Assembly (NCBI GenBank): GCA_021613335.1
Contig: JAJTWR010000260.1
Location: 1,801,501-1,865,500 of the forward strand
DNA: 64,000 nucleotides
Direction of reading: 5' to 3'
DNA from: Whitmania pigra
Lineage: Eukaryota > Annelida > Clitellata > Hirudinida > Haemopidae
This document shows positions 53,030 through 62,580 of the stretch, piece by piece. The translations under genes were made by a program, and so were the position numbers. Below the pieces are notes generated by a model that was given only the letters and a program-made list of their open reading frames with translations, did no database searches and was not told the DNA's origin. How positions within the stretch are numbered: the first letter of the stretch is position 1; the number at the start of each line of letters is the position of its first letter.

Positions 53030-53841
53030 CTTGTAATTGTAGCCGGAATTGTAGAAAATGTTTGAAGCTGAAAAATCAACTCAATATCTAGCAAACATGA
53101 ACGTCTGTTGATACTTCTGTACAAACTAAAAAGCCTGCAACTACTGTTCTCAGCAGACTGATGCTAGGCGAGGCTTACATGATGCATGGCATCAGCAATT
53201 AAAAAACAAAACTAACATCCCCGCCGTTGGTTAATATAATACTTTTAAGAAAATCTTATATGTAGAATATATTAAAAAAATGTGTAAAAGAAGTTTAAAA
53301 AAGAAACTGTTATCTTATAAATTATTTTCAATTTAAGGGTTTTTCCAGAGACGTCATTTCAGCTTTTTCCAAAGGAGGCAAACCCTCGCACAACTTGAGG
53401 ATAAGACCGTTTTTGCATCTAAAGTTGCCCCCTTCCTCGTCCTCCCCCTAAAATTAGATCCATGGTTTTTGCAGATGTAAAGGCCGAAGCACGTCACCTG
53501 CCGTAGTTTTAATATTTGAAATTAAAGATAAAATAAACTCATGGCAATACTAAATTGAGCGGGCGGAATATGGATTAAAATGCGAAATATGAATGGGGAA
53601 TCTCATACTCAATGGACGGAATGGAATTTTGCCTTTCCAAGAAATTTTTTATCTCGAATATTATTGAAAATATGGTAGATTTTGTTACATTTTATAACCT
53701 ATATTTTTTTAAGCATCAACAAAATTTATTTCACTGCTTTACTTGCATTACTTAATACATCTATTTAGTTACTTAAGGCATAATTGTTCTGCTATTTTTG
53801 CTATTTGTAACGAAGCTGTCTGAAATTAATTTTAAATATAT
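53030..53841. other. Tetraspanin upstream DNA
   Basis: Presumably holds the tetraspanin promoter. A dispersed-repeat terminus AGACGTCATTTCAGCTTTTT occurs near 53350 and is also seen near position 77. No gene. Confidence 0.4.
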
Positions 53842-54150
53842 TGAAATAACCCGGGGGTCCGCAAATAAGTAAGTTAACTAATAAGTTTATTAGAGCAGGT
53901 ATTCAGTTAACGGAACTGAATAATAGAAGTTAAGCGTTTAAGGAATTGAGGTACTTAAGGATGCAAATGGTTATTTGGGCTTCCAAGTTGTCTTGATTCT
54001 CGTTGTTTGTCAGGTGATTATCGAGAATGCTTTTCTGTAGCAAAAATAGATCCCACGTGCCCGGAAAAGATGCCAAATATAATTAAGTATAAATTTAATT
54101 ATATTAGCAATATAAACTTAATTAATTTCCAAAAATCTAAGTTTACAACA
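53842..54150 (-). repeat. 3' LTR of the SAP-Gag element
   Basis: 309-bp terminal direct repeat, about 99% identical by eye to 55364-55671. Confidence 0.93.
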
Positions 54151-54321
54151 TTACACCCTCCTTAAATCTGTTCGTCCCGAACAGACTGCTGCTCCCCGTG
54201 GTACTTCGCCAGTTGGGGAATGTGTGCCACCTTCATTTTTACTCTCGGGACACAATCTCTAACATGGTGCCCATGCATCACCATTGTTTCAATGCAAGCC
54301 CTTCCTCTTCTCGCATCTCTA

Positions 54322-55329
54322 CTAAAACGCTTGCTGAAAAAGATCAGTAAAACAACCAACAGCACTAAATGCTCGCCTCGAATCTCCGACGACTTCCGAA
54401 GGCCAGAAAGCCCGCCCTGACTGAGAACAACAAATGAACTCCTCAGACATTGATCCCATCTTATCAACCACGTACTCACGACCGCCGAGTACCTCACCGC
54501 CACCCTTAGTTACAATGACATCCGCAGCTCCAACCTTCACAACATCCACAGCTGAATCGAATTCGGAAACTCCCAACCCCAGTTCCTCCACTGATTCCTC
54601 AACTCGAGGAGGCTCCACTCTGGTCTCTCCCAAAGTCCCCCCTTCAATTATTTCTTCGGTTCTCTCCACAACCGATACCAACGAGGCAATCGTGCACGGA
54701 ATTGGCTCATCGGGCACTGGCGCGACTTCTCTGGAGTTTGCGAAACTTTCCCTCAGCTCACCTTTGTCCTTATTCTCAACATTTATTGGGAGCTCCACTA
54801 TTGGACTGTCCCCGTCAACTACCAAACTGGCCTCACTCACCTCAGCAAAGGTCTCCTCAGCACCGTTCTCCTCACCCAGCTCTTCCCTCAGCTCCATTCC
54901 CGATTCCTCACTCCATGGAAGAAACACTTCGCTTTCCAAAGTTCTTCCATCTACAATTTCCTCGGTCTCCTTCTCAACCGAAACCAGTGTGGCAATCGGG
55001 TACACTGCTGAGGCCCCAGCTGGCATGATGTTTATGGTGCTTGATGGAGTCTCCTCCGGTTGGTAGCTAGTAGAGGCCTTGTTGGAGAAAACCTCAGTTA
55101 CTTTTTCCATCTTTTCTTCAAAGCTTTGCATCATTTTATCCATATTTCCCATCACCCATTTCAGACCCGGATCAACAAACATATAAGCTTCTGGATCCTC
55201 ACCCTGGTCTACTATCCACGACAGCAGGCGATCCTGCAATTCTTCCCTGGAGCCTTTCGAATCCATTTGCCTCAACTTAAGCTCACGTCTCATTCCAGCA
55301 AAAGTTAAATCTTCTAAGACCTTGCTCAT
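54322..55329 (-). CDS. SAP-like motif Gag-like protein
   Basis: 335-residue ORF starting shortly after the primer-binding site. The first 40 residues, including LTFAGMRRELKLRQMDSKGS and REELQDRLLSWI, fit the two-helix SAP nucleic-acid-binding motif. Residues 55-95 are helical and Met/Glu-rich (MGNMDKMMQSFEEKMEKVTE). The rest is acidic, low complexity and Val/Glu/Ser-rich. The ORF ends at 54322. An overlapping frame (54503-54162) continues to a basic stretch with MHGHHVRDC, which may be a decayed zinc knuckle, so a frameshift or shortened Gag is possible. No family beyond the SAP similarity is recognised. Confidence 0.75.
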   Translation of the reverse strand: MSKVLEDLTFAGMRRELKLRQMDSKGSREELQDRLLSWIVDQGEDPEAYMFVDPGLKWVMGNMDKMMQSFEEKMEKVTEVFSNKASTSYQPEETPSSTINIMPAGASAVYPIATLVSVEKETEEIVDGRTLESEVFLPWSEESGMELREELGEENGAEETFAEVSEASLVVDGDSPIVELPINVENKDKGELRESFANSREVAPVPDEPIPCTIASLVSVVERTEEIIEGGTLGETRVEPPRVEESVEELGLGVSEFDSAVDVVKVGAADVIVTKGGGEVLGGREYVVDKMGSMSEEFICCSQSGRAFWPSEVVGDSRRAFSAVGCFTDLFQQAF

Positions 55330-55363
55330 GACTTACTTTTTGGGATCCCACTCCTGACACCAA

Positions 55364-55671
55364 TGAAATAACCGGGGGTCCGCAAATAAGTAAGTTAACT
55401 AATAAGTTTATTAGAGCAGGTATTCAGTTAACGGAACTGAATAATAGAAGTTAAGCGTTTAAAGAATTGAGGTACTTAAGGATGCAAATGGTTATTTGGG
55501 CTTCCAAGTTGTCTTGATTCTCGTTGTTTGTCAGGTGATTATCGAGAATGCTTTTCTGTAGCAAAAATAGATCCCACGTGCCCGGAAAAGATGCCAAATA
55601 TAAATAAGTATAAATTTAATTATATTAGCAATATAAACTTAATTAATTTCCAAAAATCTAAGTTTACAACA
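55364..55671 (-). repeat. 5' LTR of the SAP-Gag element
   Basis: 308-bp terminal direct repeat next to the primer-binding site. It carries the likely promoter of the element, although no TATA box could be fixed. Confidence 0.93.
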
Positions 55672-55675
55672 ATAT

Positions 55676-56880
55676 GTTAAAATTGCCGACAACACAAAAT
55701 GTACATATTTAAAATATAAAAGTTATTTTTGTCCAATTTTAAATACGTAAACTAATTATTTTAAAAATTGATCCGCTCATTTTCAAATCTTGATTTATAA
55801 CCTATTAAATCGCTATAGAACTATTCTTCTGCAAACCAGCTTCTAACAAGCTTGAAATGAAATGTCTGTAAGAAGACAGTCTGTAATTATTTAAATAACA
55901 GTGAAAAATTCAACTATGACAAACGTTTGAAGGTTCTGCATCTCAAAGAAAGTCGCAGAAAGGCGCACGTGGAATGGACCAATAATATGGTTGACTTCAA
56001 ATCGGGGTGGGATCAAACAATTTTTTTCTGATGAGATAAAATTTAATTTGGATGGACCAGATGGCTGCTAAAATAATTGGCGCCACTTGATTATGGAAAA
56101 GAAGACCTACATTGGCAGACAATAAGGAAAAGGCTTCGTCATGATCTGGGGAGCATTTTTGTCAAAATGCCTTTTGACATTCTTTGGCATCTTTGACATT
56201 CTTGAAGGGAAGACAAAAATTTCACAATTATGTTTAGACATTAGATAAGTTTCCGCTACCATTTGCCAATAATAATTTTAATTTTGTAATTCAACAGGAT
56301 AATGCCTCCATATATGTCTCCAAGTTGACAAAAATGTTTTTCAAGGAAAGGAAAATCAAGGTGATGAGCTGGCCAGTATTATCCCCGGATCTCAACCTAA
56401 TTGAACCCGTTTATGGAAAGGTTGTTAGTGAGATATATATATTGGTTGAAAGACAAATTTTAAAAAAAGGGCTGGAAGAGGCCATAATGAGAGCATGGAA
56501 ATCCTGGGCGGAAATTATCTACAAACACTAATTAAATCAATAAAATATAGAAGCATAAAAGTTTTAGAAAAAAGGACATGTTATTAATTACTAAAAATAT
56601 TGTTTTAATAAAATTTAAAAGTTAAATACTTAATAATTTAACCGTGAATTGAGTTTTCCAAAGCGCTTGTAACCTTTTTACACGGCCCAAATATGACATT
56701 TTTGTTGATTTTGAAAGCATTTTTTGTACAATCGAAAGCAAATTTGGGACAAGTATATTACATGATGTAATTTACATCAGAATTTACATGTCTCTCCCAA
56801 ATTTGGTTCAGATTAGTCCAATGTTTTAAAAGTTATGCAACATTTAAGGGGTGCTTGTAACCTTTTTACACGCATTGTAA
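55676..56880 (+). mobile_element. Tc1-like transposon remnant with direct repeats in its right end
   Basis: Decayed coding sequence from about 55930 shows IFFSDEIKFNLDGPDG, VMIWGAF, QQDNAS and WPVLSPDLNLIEPVYGKVV. These are the successive motifs around the catalytic acids of Tc1 transposases, with stops and frame changes. Two direct copies of GCTTGTAACCTTTTTACACG-like sequence (about 56665-56683 and 56853-56872) form a right end of the IR/DR type. No left inverted repeat was found. Confidence 0.85.
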
Positions 56881-57313
56881 GTATTTAATTATAATATATT
56901 AAAACATTTAAACATAATTATAAAATGCATATATTTATTACATTTATTGCATTTCTCTAAATCTTTTTTTTAATTTTCGATTTATTCAACCAGTGGCGTA
57001 CCAATGGGGTACGGCAGGGATCTTGCCGATGGACTGAATTTTGAAACTGTTAAAAAAATGCTGAAAAAGTGGGTAGAGTTTGTAAATTTTTAACCTATTT
57101 GATTATAGAAATAATTTGAAACTTTTCGAAAACTTGAAGGTTAACGGTTTATTAACGGCCATGAGGGGGGCGGGCGACAAATCTTATGACCGCAAGAACA
57201 ATTTGTATATTTTATTATTTTATTACAGAGGTTGTATTCAACTAAAGTACATTAAAGCACATTTCACACTCGTACATTTTTTATATACCTTAAATCGAAC
57301 AGATCCATGCACT
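56881..57313. other. Intergenic DNA
   Basis: No gene. A lone hAT-like terminus CAGTGGCGTACCAATGGGG lies near 56994. Confidence 0.4.
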
Positions 57314-57848
57314 CAGTGATGGGCTTCAACTACTTAAAAAGTAGTTTAAAAAGTACTTTTATAAAAAGTAGTTAGTAACTATTTTTAACTACTTTTTAAA
57401 TAAGTAGTTAGTAACTACTTCTTAACTACTTGCATAGTAGTTAACTACTTTTTAACTACTTTTTTAACTACTTTTCCGTTGACATTTGATAAAATTAATT
57501 TTCTGGACAATTGAACAAGACATAATTATTAGCATATTTATTTACTCTAGTGTAACATTTTCAACAAAATTTTATTGTCCAAATTAATCAAAAACAGAAG
57601 AAACTATGCTTATTAAGTGATGTACCAAATTGTGAAATTGGAAAAAATTATTTTTCTTCATTTTATTTTAAATTTTTTTTTAAAGTAGTTAAAAAGTAGT
57701 TAACTAGGTGTAGTTAATAACTACTTTAAAAGTAGTTAACTGCTATTTTTTAACTACTTTTTAAGAGTAGTTATTAACTACTTCCTAACTACTTCATAAC
57801 TACTTTAGTAGTAGTTAACTACTTATAGTTAGTAACTATCCATCACTG
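57314..57848 (-). mobile_element. hAT MITE derived from the 43033-44279 family (535 bp)
   Basis: Ends CAGTGATGGGC and CCATCACTG with the perfect 8-bp duplication CATGCACT (57306-57313, 57849-57856). Its interior (AATTTTCTGGACAATTGAAC and following) is the reverse complement of the end of the larger element. TAGTTAACTACTTTT-like repeats fill both ends. It has no coding capacity. Confidence 0.92.
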
Positions 57849-57892
57849 CATGCACTACATAAATATTAGGGCTGCAGATTAAATTTCCAAAC

Positions 57893-57938
57893 GACAGTTA
57901 TGCAACGGACTATAATCAAATAAATAAATAAATAATAT
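57893..57938 (+). mobile_element. 3' stub of the RNase-H LINE
   Basis: GTTATGCAACGGACTATAAT followed by CAAATAAATAAATAAATAA is identical to the tail at 60229-60269. Nothing of the body remains. Confidence 0.8.
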
Positions 57939-58130
57939 CCAAACGCGATTAATTATTTTGATCACATCATCTTGTTTTTCAAATAATTAAAATGAAATCC
58001 TTGATTATATATCTACAAAGGAATTTTATTTATAAAAATGTTTACATTACAGTTCTGTTACGACAAGGCTACAAAAGCTTTCAATAAGTTTCAATAATTC
58101 GATGTTTTTCCCACTCTGAATCGTTTAGAA

Positions 58131-58713
58131 CAGCGGTTCTCAACCTGTGGGTAGCGACCCCCATGGAGGTCGATTGACGTTTTTGCTGAGACTCGCTGAG
58201 GTGCTAAGATTTCGACAATTTTTGTAATATATTTTAAAAACATTTTTGATAAAATATATCATTAACTCTATATAAAATTTTGATCATGATATTTTTTAGT
58301 ACAAAATATTTTATTTAATCATCCAGCCTTTTGTAGCATGGCGAGTAGTTGCGGTGATAATGAGCCGTTTTCGCAACCAACGTGCTAAACACAAATTCGG
58401 TTAAACACGTTGTAACTGTGATCTGAACTTTATACAAAATGTACGCCCAATTTCTCTGAATCTTGATTTGCCTTCCAGACCTGTATTTTCTTACTAAAAC
58501 TACATGCAATTTGAAATGGAAATGTTAAATATGCATATAAAAGGTTTAAATGTAAACATTATTATAAATATTATATTTAAACGTCAAAAGCATAACAGCT
58601 ACAATAAAATTAACTGAGTGAAAAGGTAACCCAATCAATTTTATTGTTGGGGGTCGCCAAAGCTTTGCAAGTGTCGCGAGAGATCGCAGCACCAAAAAGG
58701 TTGAGAACCTCTG
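58131..58713. mobile_element. hAT MITE with Charlie-like ends (583 bp)
   Basis: Left end CAGCGGTTCTCAACCTGTGG, right end GGTTGAGAACCTCTG, with the perfect 8-bp duplication GTTTAGAA (58123-58130, 58714-58721). Its ends resemble those of Charlie-type hAT elements. No transposase coding remains. Confidence 0.92.
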
Positions 58714-58805
58714 GTTTAGAAGAAACACGTTATGATTACGATCGCACTGCGGATTATCAATAACGACTAAAACTGCTGCTTTATTTTTTGTGCGTCGCTG
58801 GATCA

Positions 58806-60270
58806 TTTGCAGAGTAGAATCCCCGTGAGTGGAGTTCAGTATCAGGCACTGAAGATCTGCTGCGGTGCCATGAAGGGCACAAGTGCCTCGTCTTTGCGGG
58901 TGGAGTGCGGTGAGCTTCCCCTCGACCTTCGTCGTAAGAAGCTCATGGCAAACCACGCCCTCAGGTCGTTCGCCACAAATAATGAACCGGTTAAAAATAA
59001 ATATTTTATTTCAGAGCCAAGGTCCCAAGTCGAAGCGAGGTTCCACTGCAGGATGAGGATAAGAGGCGAGGAGCCTCCGCATAAGAAAGTCGAGTCGGTC
59101 ATCCCAGCAGATCTCCTGGAAGACATCAGGGAGGTACCTCTCAGATGCCCTCCTTGGAGACTGAGAAAAGCGACTATCGACTCCTCGAACCTCTCCTTCG
59201 AAGCCGACAACCCTCTGCGGATGCTGGTGGCAAGGGAGAAAATAGAGGATCTCCAGGGCAGCCTCCTCTGTTACACGGACGCCTCCAAGACCGAGGACAA
59301 CAAGGCCGGAATTGGGATTTACATCCCAAGGAAGGAAGTAAACATCAGTCTCAGGACGTCGAGTCACAGCTGCATTAGTTCCATTGAACTGGCAGCCATC
59401 GAGCGATGTTTGCTACATGTCAAGGACTCATATCAGGAGGAGTCCTTCGACATTGTCGTCCTAAGTGACTCGCTTAGTGCCCTACAGGCACTAAAGGACG
59501 GCAACAATTATGCTCCTGATATTAAAAATGTTCAGTTTTTAATTTCAGAAATCCAAGGGAGCGGCAGAAAGGTCACTCTCGTCTGGGTCCCTGCCCACGT
59601 TGGAATCCCTGGCAATGAGAAGGCCGATGCCCTGGCAAAGGCAGCCACTGCAAGGGATCAGATAGACTTCCGGATTCCAGCGTCTATCAAGGATGTCAAA
59701 AGGTCCGTGGCCCGCAACATCTTCCAACAGTGGCAATCCAGATGGGACGAGGACCCGCGAAGCCAGCACTATGAGAAAATAGAGAAACAAGTATCGACGA
59801 AGAGCAAATTCCAATGTGTCTCAAGGAGGAAGGAGGTCCTCATCTCCAGACTCCGAGTTGGAAAGTGTGCTCTGAATCAGCACTTGTTTCTCATGAAACG
59901 GCACCCAGACGGAAGGTGCGAGAAGTGCCCTCAGGAAGACGAAAGTGCCCTCAGGAAGACGAAAGTGTGCAGCATTTCCTCATGGAATGCCCAGCCCAGT
60001 CTGCCCTGAGGAGAGAAATTAAAATGTACACAGGTCTATCCGACATGAAATCCATGCTTAGCAATCCAGCAAGTGTGGACATCATTTATCGGTGGATCTG
60101 CAAGAACAGAAGTGGCTTACTCTAAGCCCTTTACAATATTACTATAACTAATTAATGCATTTCATTATTCTAATACTTTTCATTTTTACTAACTTACTAA
60201 CACTAACTAAAGTCCAAATCATCTCAGTTATGCAACGGACTATAATCAAATAAATAAATAAATAAATAAC
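58806..60270 (+). mobile_element. 5'-truncated RNase-H-bearing LINE
   Basis: Begins in the thumb region after RT (VQYQALKICCGAMKGTSASS) and runs through RNase H, the C-terminal Cys/His motif, the 3'UTR and a TAAA-type tail at about 60247-60266. RT with a downstream RNase H and a CxxC...H...C ending suits the I/R1-like superfamily. A 20-bp tandem duplication at about 59920-59960 shifts the frame. Confidence 0.88.
58807..60125 (+). pseudogene. LINE ORF2 3' portion: RNase H and Cys/His tail, frameshifted
   Basis: The RNase H set is intact: LLCYTDASKTEDNKAGIGIY (Asp), SSIELAAIERC (Glu), VVLSDSLSALQAL (Asp) and VWVPAHVGIPGNEKADALAK (His and Asp). The reading frame is open to 60009 but leaves the proper frame at the 20-bp duplication. 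The correct C-terminus (VQHFLMEC...YRWICKNRSGLL) continues in another frame to 60125. Confidence 0.87.
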
Positions 60271-60280
60271 GTGAGTGGAG

Positions 60281-60459
60281 GCGTTGTTGGACACAGGAAC
60301 TTTGTCCTACTTGCATAATTAGAGACGCGGGCTCCGAGCGCCATGTTTGTTTATGTTTCATGAACTCAACGCGATATTATTCCTTCTCAACTCGAGTCAA
60401 CAATTCCTCTGTTCAACATTTATTCTTCTGATTGTCAGTGTATATACATTTACACTACA
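60281..60459 (+). repeat. 5' LTR (approximate limits)
   Basis: The right limit is set by the CA just before the primer-binding site. The left limit, TGTTGG near 60281, is a guess because the partner LTR is not in the window. Confidence 0.55.
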
Positions 60460-60462
60460 AAT

Positions 60463-60480
60463 TGGTGACCCCCCGACGTG
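60463..60480 (+). promoter_or_regulatory. Primer-binding site, tRNA-Trp type
   Basis: TGGTGACCCCCCGACGTG follows the LTR after a 3-base spacer. Metazoan tRNA-Trp 3' ends predict TGGTGACCCCGACGTGAT, so this copy has two extra C. Confidence 0.75.
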
Positions 60481-60491
60481 TTAGAAGAGAT

Positions 60492-61033
60492 ATGGAAGAT
60501 CTAATCAACCTGAAATCAGAGGAGGCCGGAGCTCTACCACGTGTGACAGCCGTCAGCATGCAGTTGCCGCCGTTTTTCACAGCGAACCCGAGACTGTGGT
60601 TCGCCAACATCGAGGCGTACAACGCCTGAAGGGCGAGACGCAGCGATACGCACACATGGTACACAATCTGCCCTTCCACGTAGCGGAGCAGGTCCAGGAC
60701 CTCATCTACGAGGTTCCAAGCGAGAGGCCGTACACCGGTCTCAAGGAGGGCATCCTGCAGCGCTGCGGACAATCTCAACAGACAAGGCTGAGGAGCGATG
60801 GACAGCTATGGGTTGATAAGCTGCCACCTCACGGCCGGTCCATGCTGGCGACCGCCCACGACAAAAGCCTCCTGGAACAGTCCATCATGGCGGACCAAGT
60901 CATGGACGCGTACACGGACCCCACAGTCTCACGGGTAGTGACGGCCCCCCTGCAAGGACAGACCACCATGGAAGACATCAGCCTCAAGCTTCAGATGATC
61001 ACCGACAGGCTGGCCAGGCTGGAAACCACCTGA
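60492..61033 (+). pseudogene. Gypsy gag, disrupted
   Basis: A start at 60492 leads to LPPFFTANPRLWFANIEAYN, the usual gag opening, and then a stop at 60629. The frame at 60596-61033 resumes with YAHMVHNLPFHVAEQVQDLI and LQMITDRLARLE. Comparison with the normal order suggests internal deletions. A zinc-binding [18 protein letters not shown] segment follows near 61108-61165. Confidence 0.8.
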
Positions 61034-61107
61034 GCGGAGCCTAGGCGACACACACGGCCCCGCAGCAGGAGCAGATCCCAAGCAAGACGCAGCAAGACAC
61101 TGGGAGT

Positions 61108-62580
61108 GTGTTGGTACCACGCCACATACCGGGAGAAGGCTCAACGCTGCCAACAGCCCTGCTCCTTCCAGTCATCAAACTCCAGGGCCTGGCAGTAGCT
61201 GCGACGGCTGCCTCTGGCCAACATCATGGAAGTCGCCTGTTCCTCATCGATGACGTTTACAACGGCCTGAAGTTTCTTGTCGACACCGGGTCGGAGGTCA
61301 GCGTCATCCCTCCGCCTCCCCAGCACTCGCTCAAGACATCACCCTTCACGCTGCAGGCTGCCAATGGCACGACGATTAGGACTTATGGTCAAAAATCTCT
61401 GTCGTTAGATTTGGGTTTGAGGCGCAAGTTCCAGTGGATCTTCGTTGTCGCCGAGGTGCAGTCGCCAATCATTGGAGCAGATTTCCTGGGCCATTTCAAC
61501 TTGAACGTCGACATGTGCAACAAGAGGCTGATAGACAACAAGACAACTCTATCGGTCGTGGGATCAATCAGTGCAGCAACTCCAACCCACGTCCACCTGG
61601 CGCGAGCAACAACCAACCTCATCACCGGGCTTTTGGAGAAGTTTCCGTCACTGGGCAGGCCTTCCAATTTCAACGAGAGCGTCACTCATCAGGTCAAACA
61701 TCACATTGTCACAGACGGCCCACCTGTTTTCTCAAAGCCACGCCGACTTCACCCCGACAAGTTCAAGATGGCCAAGGCTGAGTTTGAGCACATGCTCCAG
61801 CTGGGAATCATCCGCCCCTCTTCCAGCCCATGGTCACCACCTCTGCACATGGTCCCAAAATCTTCAGGGGACTGGAGGCCATGCGGGGATTATAGAGCAC
61901 TGAATGCACGGACGGTTCCGGACAGATACCCCATTCCTCACCTACACGATTTCACAAATGGTCTGACCAACGCACAGGTCTTTTCAAGAATCGATCTCGT
62001 CCGGGCCTACCACCACATCCCCATCGCAGAGGAGGACATACCCAAGACCGCCATCACCACACCGTTCGGTCTGTACGAATTCATCCGGCTACCGTTCGGA
62101 CTCAGGAACGCAGCCCAGTCTTTCCAGCGCTTCATGGACGAGATACTCCGAGGGCTAGATTTTGTATTTGTCTACATCGACGACGTTCTAATTGCCAGTT
62201 CGTCGATGGAGGAGCATCTCGGACATCTGGAGCAAGTGCTGGAGAGGCTCACTGATTTCCATCTCACGGTGAACATGGACAAGTGTGAGTTTGCTGTCGC
62301 ATCCACAACATTTCTGGGACACTCTATGAGTTCGGACGGCATACAGCCACTTCCGGACAATGTCAAGGCCATCACAGAGTACAAGCAACCGGAGACGCTT
62401 ACACAGCTACGACGTTTCGTGGGTCTGGTGAACTTCTACAGGAGTTTCATCCCACACTGCGCTGACATGCTCGCTCCTTTGACAAGCATGTTCAACAAGC
62501 AGAACTCGAAGAGCAAGGCAGCAGTGTCCCTGAACCCTGTCCAGTTGCAAGCATTCCAGACAATCAAAGATGCTGTGTAG
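61108..62580 (+). pseudogene. Gypsy pol, first part: aspartic protease and reverse transcriptase
   Basis: The protease has [13 protein letters not shown] and [10 protein letters not shown]. The RT has [53 protein letters not shown], the catalytic [11 protein letters not shown] and [11 protein letters not shown]. It ends at a TAG (62578-62580) at the start of the RNase H region. The same frame continues open after it, so this is a single point lesion. Confidence 0.92.

Larger units (their letters stand above)
53842..55671 (-). mobile_element. Small LTR retrotransposon with a SAP-like Gag (1830 bp)
   Basis: Two direct LTRs (53842-54150, 309 bp, and 55364-55671, 308 bp) differ at about three positions. 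They start TG and end CA on the element strand and are flanked by ATAT on both sides. On the minus strand a primer-binding site TGGTGTCAGGAGTGGGATCC starts one base after the 5' LTR (55362 leftwards) and fits the 3' end of tRNA-Leu. A purine tract AAGGAGGGTGTAA abuts the 3' LTR (54151-54163). There is no protease, RT or integrase, so it must move using enzymes from elsewhere. Near-identical LTRs imply recent insertion. Confidence 0.93.

Noticed and set aside
54434..55066. 210-residue Ser/Thr-rich plus-strand ORF
   Set aside because: It is the antisense shadow of the SAP-like Gag ORF. The LTR, primer site and purine tract all fix the element on the minus strand.
58842..59814. Several minus-strand ORFs of 89-122 residues
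   Set aside because: They are antisense to the LINE RNase H ORF.
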